64,000 nt of DNA, from the NCBI RefSeq assembly GCF_900184945.1, contig NZ_FXYF01000007.1, positions 1-64,000 of the forward strand. Reading direction: 5' to 3'. The DNA comes from Antarctobacter aquimaris. Lineage in GTDB: Bacteria > Pseudomonadota > Alphaproteobacteria > Rhodobacterales > Rhodobacteraceae. Of this stretch, positions 1 through 7,309 are shown piece after piece. A program made the translations under genes and the position numbers. The notes beneath the pieces are model-generated. The model saw only the letters and a list, made by a program, of their open reading frames with translations, was not told the origin of the DNA and did no database searches. The first letter of the stretch is position 1. Each line of letters opens with the position of its first letter.

Positions 1-200
1 ACAGTCTGGATGACGCACGGCGAAAGCTGGCCCTCTGGCGTTACGACGACAATGCGGTCAGACCGCACTCGTCCCTGGCCAACCAGACGCCGCAGCAAGC
101 GCGCCGGACGCTTGAGCAATGTGAGGGCTCCGCGCCCGGCGCGCTTGCGCCAGACGGGGAAGCCGAATACCAAAATCCAACTTGCAGACTCTCGTCATGA
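1..200 (+). CDS. IS3-family transposase OrfB, C-terminal part only
   Basis: Read in the frame beginning at base 3, the first 66 codons end at a TGA at 198-200. They contain WRYDDNAVRPHSSL followed by NQTPQQARR, the C-terminal hallmark of the DDE integrase-core transposase (OrfB) of IS3 elements (usually NxVRPHSSL and TPxEFA). The catalytic Asp-Asp residues lie upstream of the window, and only the region just after the catalytic Glu is visible. The protein would normally be made by programmed frameshifting from OrfA, which is also outside. Nothing in the visible part is broken. Confidence 0.8.
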   Translation, partial: SLDDARRKLALWRYDDNAVRPHSSLANQTPQQARRTLEQCEGSAPGALAPDGEAEYQNPTCRLSS

Positions 201-226
201 GTGAGGGACTGGCAGGGGGCAGGTCA
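1..226 (+). mobile_element. Right end of an IS3-family insertion sequence (left part outside window)
   Basis: The window opens inside the transposase of an IS3-family element. About 25 bases after the transposase stop lies a G-rich end, GGGACTGGCAGGGGGCAGGTCA at about 205-226. Read on the other strand it begins TGACCTGCCCCC, which resembles the terminal inverted repeats of the IS407 group of IS3 elements and ends in the expected CA. The left inverted repeat and any target duplication lie outside the window, so whether the copy is complete cannot be judged here. Confidence 0.7.
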
Positions 227-449
227 CCCTGCATGAAGTCCGAAGATGAGGTGGTCAGCCGGGCGGCGGTGCCCTCCTGCACGCCGCGCAGCTCGATCAG
301 GGCGCGCCCAAACTGGGCGTTGCGCCCCCGCCACGCCTCGGGGCGCGGCACCCCTGCGATTTGCTCCGGATCAATGCGGCGTGCGGGGAAGCGGCCTAAT
401 CTGAAGTCGGGAGTTGCGCGGGGAACTTGACCACAAGGGAGAGGGAGCC
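227..449. other. IS-flanking stretch with no assignable gene
   Basis: Between the IS end and the RTX gene there is a minus-strand open frame that runs across the IS boundary (roughly 456 to 58). Its part outside the IS contains IDPEQIAGVPRPEAWRG. It has no recognisable domain and could be the 5' remnant of a gene interrupted by the IS, or chance. The promoter of the RTX gene must lie here, but I could not pick a convincing one. Confidence 0.3.
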
Positions 450-1913
450 ATGGCAAATCCGGTCAATGGCGTGATCATCGGCAACGCGACCGACGGCAAC
501 GACGCGAACAGCGGCACCAGTTTTTCGGACTGGCTGATGGGACTTGCCGGGAACGACACGCTCAACGGCTTCGGCGGAAACGATCTGCTGGAAGGGCATC
601 TGGGCAACGACCGTCTTTATGGTGGGACCAACGACGACACGCTGATCGCCGGGCCGGGTGCGGATTACCTCGACGGGAGTTCCGGCAACGATTGGCTGGT
701 GCCGGGGCTTGGACCTGACACGCTGATCGGCGGCACCGACTACGACACGCTGGATTACTCCAACACCAAGATGGGCGTGCATCTCGACTTCAGCAACGGC
801 GCGTCCTACTGGGCGGTTCTGACTTCGGTCGATCCGGTCGCGATCGGCGACCGGGTGTCGATGCAGTTCGAAACCGTGGTCGGCGGGTCGGGCGATGACA
901 CGATCATCGGCGGGGACGCTGGCAACATCATGTGGGGCGGTCCCGGCGACGACCAGTTGATCAGCGGCATCTATGCGACCGAGATGGATGGCGGCCCCGG
1001 CGCCGATACGCTGGACGGCAGCCGGAGCGATTACAACCGGGTGTCTTTCCGGAGCGCCGACAGCGATGTCTTCGTCCGGCTTTGGAACGGCTATATCGCC
1101 ACCGCTGACCCTGACCATGCGTTTGACGTCCTGATGGACATCGAAGGCGTCATCATGGGAGACGGGAACGACACCGTCGAAGGCACACCCGGCATCAACG
1201 ACCTGCTCGGCGGGGCGGGGGATGACCTGATGTACGGGTTCGCCGGGGACGACGCCCTTGAGGGCGGCGAGGGCAACGACCGCATCCTGGCCGGTCTTGG
1301 CAACGACGTGGTCAAGGGTGAGGCGGGACATGACCATCTCGAAGGCTGGGAGGGCCATGACATCCTAGATGGCGGTTTCGGCAACGATGTGATCGCGGGC
1401 CAGGCCGGCAACGACGTTCTGTTGGGCGGGATGGGCAACGATACGATGTCGGACGGCCCCGGGCAGGACACCCTCTATGCCGAAGGCGGGCATGACGTGG
1501 TCTATTCCGGTGCTGGGGATGACAGCCTGTCCGGCGGCAGCCACTTCGACGTGCTGGCGGGGCAGGAGGGAAACGACACCCTGAACGGCGGGACGGGGCA
1601 CGATTTCCTGCGCGGCGGCGACGGCGCGGACACGTTCGAGTTCATCGGCGCCTTTGGGCAGGACGTGATCGACGACTTCGGCGTCGGCGGTGCGGATGTG
1701 GCCCGCATCTCCGGGGCGCCTGCGGGGTACGCCGATTTCACCGATTTCGACGTCACCGGCGACGGCGTGATCGACGCCGCGGACGCCGCGTTGAGTGCGC
1801 AGGTCGATATCGACGCGGGCGCGCTTGTCCTTGCCTTCGACGCGGCGGCGGCGAACGCCATTGCCTTCTGGGGTGTCACCATGCTGGACGCGGGCGACCT
1901 GGTCTTTGTCTAA
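450..1913 (+). CDS. Secreted RTX calcium-binding repeat protein with C-terminal EF-hand-like loop
   Basis: A 487-residue protein built mostly of RTX nonapeptides (GGxGxDxLx type) in three blocks, at about residues 30-90, 155-200 and 265-405; GGEGNDRIL and GGMGNDTMS are examples. Such repeats fold into calcium-filled beta-rolls, and these proteins usually leave the cell by a type I secretion system, matching the lack of a Sec signal peptide. No enzymatic domain is visible, so it may be structural, an adhesin or a matrix protein. Near the C-terminus, residues 434-445 (DVTGDGVIDAAD) form a canonical EF-hand/dockerin-like calcium loop, which is unusual after RTX repeats. The ATG at 450 was chosen because GGGAGAGGG precedes it; a TTG at 414 in the same frame is less likely. 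No T1SS genes are adjacent. Confidence 0.85.
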   Translation: MANPVNGVIIGNATDGNDANSGTSFSDWLMGLAGNDTLNGFGGNDLLEGHLGNDRLYGGTNDDTLIAGPGADYLDGSSGNDWLVPGLGPDTLIGGTDYDTLDYSNTKMGVHLDFSNGASYWAVLTSVDPVAIGDRVSMQFETVVGGSGDDTIIGGDAGNIMWGGPGDDQLISGIYATEMDGGPGADTLDGSRSDYNRVSFRSADSDVFVRLWNGYIATADPDHAFDVLMDIEGVIMGDGNDTVEGTPGINDLLGGAGDDLMYGFAGDDALEGGEGNDRILAGLGNDVVKGEAGHDHLEGWEGHDILDGGFGNDVIAGQAGNDVLLGGMGNDTMSDGPGQDTLYAEGGHDVVYSGAGDDSLSGGSHFDVLAGQEGNDTLNGGTGHDFLRGGDGADTFEFIGAFGQDVIDDFGVGGADVARISGAPAGYADFTDFDVTGDGVIDAADAALSAQVDIDAGALVLAFDAAAANAIAFWGVTMLDAGDLVFV

Positions 1914-1919
1914 CGTGGA

Positions 1920-2840
1920 TCAGTCGCGGGACTGGCGGATCAGGTCCTTGTAGAGCGCGCGGATGCGGTGAAACACCGGCCCCGCCACGCCGCCGCTGAT
2001 CACCCGTCCGTCAATGTGGAATACAGGCGTCTGCGCGCCAAAGGTGCCGGTGAGAAAGGCCTCGTCGGCGCCGTAGGTGTCGACCAGGGAAAAATTGCGC
2101 TCGAACACCGGGATGTCGTTGGCGCGGCACAGGTCGATGACCCTTTGCCGGGTGATACCGTTCATGCAGTAGTCACCCGTGGAGGTCCAGACCGCGCCCT
2201 TGCGCACGATGAAGAAGTTGCAGGCGTTGGTGGTGTTCACGAAACCGAACGGGTCCAGCATCAGCGCCTCGTCCGCGCCGGACCGGACCGCGTGATTCAG
2301 GGCGATGATGCAGTTCAGCTTGGAATGGGAATTCAGCTTGGCATCCTGCGTCAACGGCAATCCGCGGTGATGCGGCACGGTAAACAGCGAAATACCGCGT
2401 TCGATAATGCTGTCATCCGGTTTCGAATGCTCGGCGATGATGACGATGGTCGGACCGTAGACGCTGAGATGCGGGTGCTGGAACGGCTTTCGCTTGCGCC
2501 CCCGCGTGACCATCAGCCGGATATGCACATCCGTGGTCATTTCGTTGGCCGCCAGCGTGTCCCAGATCGCCTGGGTCATTTCCGCGCGTGATTTGCCGAT
2601 CTCGAGATCGAGATAAAGCGCCGCCTCGAAAAGCCGGTCAAGGTGATCGTCGAGAAAGGGAATATGGCCGTCGTACAGCCGCAACCCTTCCCAGATGCCG
2701 TCGCCCAGGAGGAACCCGCTGTCATAGACCGACACGCGCGCCTCGTCGCGATGCACGATCTGGCCATCGACATAGATGCGGATGTGATCGTTGCGGGCGT
2801 CCGGGGCGGCGTCATGGGTCGAATGATGATCATCGGTCAT
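1920..2840 (-). CDS. Class IV aminotransferase (D-amino acid or branched-chain type)
   Basis: A 306-residue PLP enzyme of fold type IV. LLGDGIWEGLRLYDG (about 44-58) is the family's N-terminal motif. A lysine near 168-174, in a DAKLNSHSKLN context, is the likely Schiff-base residue. EALMLDPFGFVNTTNACNFF (about 191-210) is the cofactor-binding loop. The normal Glu of the E-x-T/N-x-x-N signature is replaced (NTTNACN), so donor and acceptor specificity cannot be assigned between D-alanine aminotransferase and IlvE-like enzymes. The start at 2840 has GCAGGAGT just upstream; an upstream in-frame extension to 3008 is rejected. It is divergent from the EAL protein and shares the 2841-3034 spacer with it. 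Confidence 0.8.
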   Translation of the reverse strand: MTDDHHSTHDAAPDARNDHIRIYVDGQIVHRDEARVSVYDSGFLLGDGIWEGLRLYDGHIPFLDDHLDRLFEAALYLDLEIGKSRAEMTQAIWDTLAANEMTTDVHIRLMVTRGRKRKPFQHPHLSVYGPTIVIIAEHSKPDDSIIERGISLFTVPHHRGLPLTQDAKLNSHSKLNCIIALNHAVRSGADEALMLDPFGFVNTTNACNFFIVRKGAVWTSTGDYCMNGITRQRVIDLCRANDIPVFERNFSLVDTYGADEAFLTGTFGAQTPVFHIDGRVISGGVAGPVFHRIRALYKDLIRQSRD

Positions 2841-3034
2841 GCGAACTCCTGCGGTCGGTCGACTTTCAACGTCAGTTTGCATGATCGGTCGGCAAGGGAA
2901 AGCGCCGTTGTGCGCGCCGCATGCCCGAGACCCGAAAAGCGCGACTCCGAGGAAATGAGGCTTTGTATGCGAAAGGGTACTTTTCATTTTCGCGGAGTGC
3001 CTGTTCAATACACGTGTAAGCAGCTTTTAGAGGC
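2841..3034. promoter_or_regulatory. Divergent intergenic region between aminotransferase and EAL-protein genes
   Basis: This 194-base spacer must hold the promoters of two divergent genes. The half nearest the EAL gene is locally AT-rich compared with its surroundings (around 2960-3025). No clear consensus promoter or operator could be picked by eye. Confidence 0.35.
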
Positions 3035-4378
3035 ATGTGCTGCAATATGTGGTTGAAGTCGCTTCTCCAAAACGCCCAAGACCGCAAGCGGTGCCAACTG
3101 GTTCAATTGCAGGACCGCGTGTCGGACCTTGAGCGCCAGTTGATGGTCGACACGCGCACAGGCATCCCGTCCCGGCAGTATTTCTTTGACCACTTCGCAC
3201 AACATGCCCGCCCGGGGGATTATGTCGTCCTGCTCGATATCGATGATTTCCAGAGCGTGAACATAGATTACGGCCACCTTGTCGGCGATCGACTTTTGCG
3301 GATCATCGCGGGGGCAATTGACGAGGCGATCGCCGGTCGTGGCATCGTGGCGCGGCTGGAGTGGGATGAATTCCTGGTGCTGTCGCGGGGCGTCCGCGAC
3401 TCCGAGATCTCCGCCCTGGTCGATTCGATCCTGCAGGCGGTGCGAACCGCGGCGGTCACCGTCGGCGAATTGACGGTCACGCGCAAGGCGACGGCCGGTG
3501 TCGTATCCGTCACCTGCGGCATGACCGTGAGCGAGGCGCTGACCCGGGCCGACTGGGCGCTGGTCGCGGCCAGGAAGGCGGGCGGGAAACGCGCGGTGTT
3601 CATGACCGGGGGCGAGATGCCCGCGAGACGGCCAAGGCCCTCGGTCGAGGAAGTCCGCCTTGCCCTGCAAAGGGGCGAAATCGGTTACCACGTCCAGCCG
3701 ATCGTCGATCTGTCGACCCTGCGCCCACAAGGGTACGAGGCGCTGGTCCGCTGGCAAAGGCCAACGGGCGAGGTCATCGGTCCCGCGCAGTTTCTCGACA
3801 CCATGACAAGCGCCTACGACGCGCGGACCAAGCCGCCGCTGGACGCCGCGCACCGCACGGCCGCCTGGGCGGCGCATGAACGGGACGTGTTCATTTCCTT
3901 CAATATCTCGACCAGCTTTCTCGATCAGGTCGCCCACCATGGTGTCGATTGGGTGAGCACACTGGTCGGCGACGTGCCCTATGACCGGGTGGTCTTTGAA
4001 CTGGTCGAGACCATTGTCGACTGCGACAAAGACCGGATTTGCGAAGTTGTCGCCGCGTTGCGCGATCGGGGCATCCGGGTGGCGCTGGACGATTTCGGCA
4101 TCGGGCGGTCGACGCTGGAGCGGTTGCAGAAAATCCCGGTCGACATCGTCAAGGTGGACAAGCATTTCCTGCACATGGCGGAACGGTCGCCGCGTGACAT
4201 GGAAATCCTGCGCGGCATGGTCGATCTGAGCCGGTCGACTGGTGCCATCAGCGTGGTCGAGGGGGTCGAGACCGAACGCCACCTGGACGTGGCGCGGGCC
4301 CTGGGGGCCGACTGGGCGCAGGGCTACCTTTTTGGCCGTCCGGCGGCGATCCCCGAATTCATGGCCTGTGCCGGATAA
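3035..4378 (+). CDS. GGDEF (degenerate)-EAL protein, probable c-di-GMP phosphodiesterase
   Basis: A 447-residue cytoplasmic protein without membrane segments or a recognisable sensor domain. Residues about 36-190 form a GGDEF domain in which the active-site motif reads RLEWDEF instead of (R/G)GGDEF, so diguanylate cyclase activity is unlikely. Residues about 205-445 form an EAL domain that looks complete: YEALVRW, FNIS, FELVET, LDDFG, VKVDK, VEGVE and the late QGYLFG with its conserved Gln are all present. The expected role is hydrolysis of cyclic di-GMP, possibly with GTP binding by the GGDEF half as allosteric control. It starts 195 bases from the divergent aminotransferase gene and is followed after 46 bases by the XRE-cupin regulator. 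Confidence 0.85.
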   Translation: MCCNMWLKSLLQNAQDRKRCQLVQLQDRVSDLERQLMVDTRTGIPSRQYFFDHFAQHARPGDYVVLLDIDDFQSVNIDYGHLVGDRLLRIIAGAIDEAIAGRGIVARLEWDEFLVLSRGVRDSEISALVDSILQAVRTAAVTVGELTVTRKATAGVVSVTCGMTVSEALTRADWALVAARKAGGKRAVFMTGGEMPARRPRPSVEEVRLALQRGEIGYHVQPIVDLSTLRPQGYEALVRWQRPTGEVIGPAQFLDTMTSAYDARTKPPLDAAHRTAAWAAHERDVFISFNISTSFLDQVAHHGVDWVSTLVGDVPYDRVVFELVETIVDCDKDRICEVVAALRDRGIRVALDDFGIGRSTLERLQKIPVDIVKVDKHFLHMAERSPRDMEILRGMVDLSRSTGAISVVEGVETERHLDVARALGADWAQGYLFGRPAAIPEFMACAG

Positions 4379-4424
4379 CACGGCCGCACTTGCGGCGGGG
4401 GTGCCGGCGCAGTATTCCTCCGGT

Positions 4425-4985
4425 ATGACGGATGATCCCGACGCCATCTTGGCCAGGCTTCCGGCGCGCCTCAAGGAAGCGCGCCGCGCGCAAGGCCTGT
4501 CGCTGGACGCGGTGGCCAAACTGTCGGGCGTCTCGCGCAGCATGGTCAGCCAGATCGAGCGGGGCGAATCCTCGCCCACCATCGCCACGCTGTGGAACCT
4601 GACGCGCGCCTTGCAGGTGGATTTCGCCGGCCTGCTGGAAGAGGCGCCCGCGCGCCAGATCGACGTGCTGCGCGCCAGCGATGTGCCGTCCATCGAAAAC
4701 CGCGGCAGCGGGTGCAGGATCCGCATCCTGTCGCCGCCCGAAGAGGCCGGCCGCCACGAGGTCTACGAACTGCGGTTCGCGGCCGGAGGCGTGCTGGACA
4801 GCCTGCCGCACAGCCGCGGCGCAAGCGAGCACCTGAGCGTGTTCGAGGGCGAGGTCGAGGTCACCAGCGGCGGCGGGACCGAGCGGGTCCGCGCGGGCGA
4901 TACCGCGCGCTATGCCGCGGATGTGCCGCACCGGATCGCGGCCGTGGTGCCGTCGCGGGTCTTTCTCGTGGTGAAGGACGCCTGA
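4425..4985 (+). CDS. XRE-family regulator with C-terminal cupin domain
   Basis: A 186-residue regulator. An N-terminal helix-turn-helix (about 10-65; LSLDAVAKLSGVSRSMVSQI) is followed by ERGESSPTIATLWN, typical of HTH_3 proteins. A C-terminal cupin (about 115-180) contains PHSRGASEHLSVFEGEVEV and a second half with AGDTARYAADVPHRI, so the usual His ligand of motif 2 is present. HTH-cupin proteins of this type usually control amino acid or polyamine catabolism and sense a small ligand in the cupin. It lies directly upstream of and codirectional with kbl-tdh, which makes those genes the likely target (inference from position). The ATG at 4425 overlaps no neighbour. Confidence 0.85.
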   Translation: MTDDPDAILARLPARLKEARRAQGLSLDAVAKLSGVSRSMVSQIERGESSPTIATLWNLTRALQVDFAGLLEEAPARQIDVLRASDVPSIENRGSGCRIRILSPPEEAGRHEVYELRFAAGGVLDSLPHSRGASEHLSVFEGEVEVTSGGGTERVRAGDTARYAADVPHRIAAVVPSRVFLVVKDA

Positions 4986-5004
4986 GGCGGACGTCATCCC
5001 GGAA

Positions 5005-5060
5005 AAATATCCGTTATCCTGAATTTCCCCTATTCTGGACGCGCCTCCGTTATGTTAGCA
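5005..5060 (+). promoter_or_regulatory. Probable kbl-tdh control region with repeated TCCGTTAT
   Basis: The 96-base gap before kbl is AT-rich for this genome and holds two copies of TCCGTTAT (at about 5010-5017 and 5046-5053), 36 bases apart, plus a short palindrome with arms CGGA and TCCG at about 5000-5014. These are candidate operator half-sites for the XRE-cupin regulator encoded immediately upstream. No footprint-level evidence can be read from sequence alone. Confidence 0.3.
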
Positions 5061-5081
5061 TCTAATGGCAAGGAGGCCCTC

Positions 5082-6269
5082 ATGACCCAGCGATTCCTCA
5101 CCCATCTGACAGAGACCCTGGCCGGGATCGAGGCCGAGGGCCTGATGAAGCGCGAACGCCTGATCACCTCGCCGCAGGGCGGCGAGATCACCGTCGATGG
5201 ACGACGCATGATCTGCCTGTGCGCCAACAACTACCTCGGCCTTGCCGATCACCCCGCGCTGATCGACGCCGCCAAGGGCGCGTTGGAGCCGAAGGGCTAC
5301 GGCATGGCCTCGGTCCGGTTCATCTGCGGCACGCAGGACATCCACCGCGAGCTTGAGACAAAGCTGGCGCGGTTCTTGGGCAAGGACGACTCGATCCTCT
5401 TTGCCGCCTGTTTCGATGCCAACGGCGGGCTGTTCGAGCCGCTGCTGGGACCCGAGGATGCCATCGTCTCGGACGCACTGAACCACGCCTCGATCATCGA
5501 CGGCATCCGCTTGTGCAAGGCGCGGCGCTACCGCTACGCGAATTCCGACATGGCAGACCTGGAGGCGCAGCTGAAGAAGGCCCGCGACGAGGGCGCGCGG
5601 TTCGTCATGATCGCCACGGATGGCGTGTTCTCGATGGACGGATACCTGGCGAAGCTGCCGGAGATCACCGAACTGGCCCGTAAATACGATGCGCTGGTGA
5701 TGGTCGACGATTGCCACGCCACCGGCTTCATGGGGCCGAAGGGGCAGGGGACCCCGGCGCACTTCGGCGTCGATGTCGACATTCTGACCGGCACCCTGGG
5801 CAAGGCGCTGGGCGGCGCCATCGGCGGCTACATCGCCGGGCCGCAGCCGGTGATCGACCTGTTGCGCCAACGCGCGCGGCCCTACCTGTTTTCCAACGCG
5901 CTGCCCCCCGCGGTGGTGGCCGCCGGGATCGAGGCGCTCCGCCTGGTCGAAGAGGGCGATGACCTGCGCGCGCGGCTGTTCGAGAATGCCGCGTATTGGC
6001 GCGCCGGGCTGACCGACCTCGGCTTTGACCTGCTGCCCGGCGAACACCCGATCATCCCGGTGATGCTGGGTGAGGCCAAGCTGGCGCAGGAGATGGCGGC
6101 GCGGCTGTTCGACCGGGGCGTCTATGTCTCGGGCTTCTTCTTTCCAGTGGTGCCGCGCGGACAGGCGCGCATCCGCACGCAGATGAGTGCCGCCCTGACG
6201 CGCGAGGACCTGGACCGCGCGCTGGAGGCTTTCGGGGCCGTGGGCCGCGAGTTGGGAGTGATCCGATGA
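5082..6269 (+). CDS. kbl: Glycine C-acetyltransferase (2-amino-3-ketobutyrate CoA ligase)
   Basis: A 395-residue PLP enzyme of the alpha-oxoamine synthase family, the usual length for Kbl. It converts 2-amino-3-oxobutyrate and CoA into glycine and acetyl-CoA, the second step of threonine breakdown. Visible hallmarks are [12 protein letters not shown] near the N-terminus, the aspartate loop VDDCHATGF, and [14 protein letters not shown] containing the Schiff-base lysine. The ATG at 5082 is preceded by a strong AAGGAGG at 5070-5076. Its stop overlaps the tdh start by four bases (ATGA), so the two are translationally coupled. This is the standard kbl-tdh pair. Confidence 0.95.
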   Translation: MTQRFLTHLTETLAGIEAEGLMKRERLITSPQGGEITVDGRRMICLCANNYLGLADHPALIDAAKGALEPKGYGMASVRFICGTQDIHRELETKLARFLGKDDSILFAACFDANGGLFEPLLGPEDAIVSDALNHASIIDGIRLCKARRYRYANSDMADLEAQLKKARDEGARFVMIATDGVFSMDGYLAKLPEITELARKYDALVMVDDCHATGFMGPKGQGTPAHFGVDVDILTGTLGKALGGAIGGYIAGPQPVIDLLRQRARPYLFSNALPPAVVAAGIEALRLVEEGDDLRARLFENAAYWRAGLTDLGFDLLPGEHPIIPVMLGEAKLAQEMAARLFDRGVYVSGFFFPVVPRGQARIRTQMSAALTREDLDRALEAFGAVGRELGVIR

Positions 6270-7300
6270 GCAATGAAATGAAGGCGCTGGTCAAGACAAG
6301 GCCCGAGGAAGGGCTGTGGATGCAGCGCGTTCCGGTGCCCGAGATCGGGCCGGACGATGTGCTGATCCGCATCCGCTCCACCGGCATCTGCGGCACCGAC
6401 ATTCACATCTGGAACTGGGACGACTGGGCGCAACGCACGGTGCCGGTGCCGCTGGTCACCGGGCATGAGTTCGCAGGAGAGATCGTCGAACTGGGCCGCA
6501 ACGTGACCGACCTGAAGATCGGCCAGCGGTGCAGCGGCGAGGGCCACCTGATCGGCAAGCAGTCGCGCCAGTCGCGCGCGGGCAAGTTCCACCTCGATCC
6601 GCAGACGCGCGGCATCGGCGTGAACGAACCGGGCGCCTTTGCCCAGTACCTGCGCCTGCCGGCGTTCAACGTGGTGCCGCTGCCGGACGAGATCCCGGAC
6701 GAGATCGGCGCCATCCTCGACCCGCTGGGCAACGCCGTGCACACCGCGTTGAGTTTCGATCTGGTGGGCGAGGACGTGCTGATCACCGGCGCGGGGCCGA
6801 TCGGCATCATGGCGGCGGCGGTGGCGCGGCATGTCGGCGCGCGCCACGTGGTGATCACGGACGTGAACCCGGACCGGCTGGCGCTGGCCGAGCGGGTGAC
6901 CGACGTCGTTCCGGTGAACGTGGCGACGGAGGATCTGAGGGACGTCGTGGCGCGGTTGAAGATGAAACAGGGCTTTGACGTCGGGCTGGAAATGTCGGGC
7001 AACCAGGCCGCGCTCGACCAGATGGTCGAGACGCTGGTGATGGGCGGCCGCATCGCGCTGCTGGGCATTCCGCCGGGCAAGTCGCCGGTCGACTGGTCGC
7101 GCATCGTGTTCAAGGCGATCACCATCAAGGGCGTCTACGGTCGCGAGATCTTCGAGACCTGGTACAAGATGATCGCCATGCTGGAGAACGGGCTGGACGT
7201 GTCCCGCGTCATCACTCACCGGTTTCCGGTGGATCGCTATGAGGAGGGGTTCGCGGCGATGAAATCGGGCAAGTCGGGCAAGGTCGTGCTGGATTGGTGA
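6266..7300 (+). CDS. tdh: L-threonine 3-dehydrogenase
   Basis: A 344-residue medium-chain dehydrogenase that oxidises L-threonine to 2-amino-3-oxobutyrate with NAD+, feeding Kbl. The catalytic-zinc residues are present: Cys in [10 protein letters not shown] and His-Glu in GHEFAG. The Rossmann glycine motif is [10 protein letters not shown]. In E. coli Tdh the loop after SGEGH carries four cysteines that hold a structural zinc; here the loop reads [19 protein letters not shown] and all four are replaced (Gly, Ser, Ser, Asp). The enzyme is therefore predicted to have only the catalytic zinc. Translation is coupled to kbl. Confidence 0.93.
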   Translation: MSNEMKALVKTRPEEGLWMQRVPVPEIGPDDVLIRIRSTGICGTDIHIWNWDDWAQRTVPVPLVTGHEFAGEIVELGRNVTDLKIGQRCSGEGHLIGKQSRQSRAGKFHLDPQTRGIGVNEPGAFAQYLRLPAFNVVPLPDEIPDEIGAILDPLGNAVHTALSFDLVGEDVLITGAGPIGIMAAAVARHVGARHVVITDVNPDRLALAERVTDVVPVNVATEDLRDVVARLKMKQGFDVGLEMSGNQAALDQMVETLVMGGRIALLGIPPGKSPVDWSRIVFKAITIKGVYGREIFETWYKMIAMLENGLDVSRVITHRFPVDRYEEGFAAMKSGKSGKVVLDW

Positions 7301-7309
7301 GGCAGCCGC

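Noticed and set aside
2841-3008. N-terminal extension of the class IV aminotransferase to 3008
   Set aside because: The extra residues match no family member and a good ribosome site precedes the ATG at 2840.
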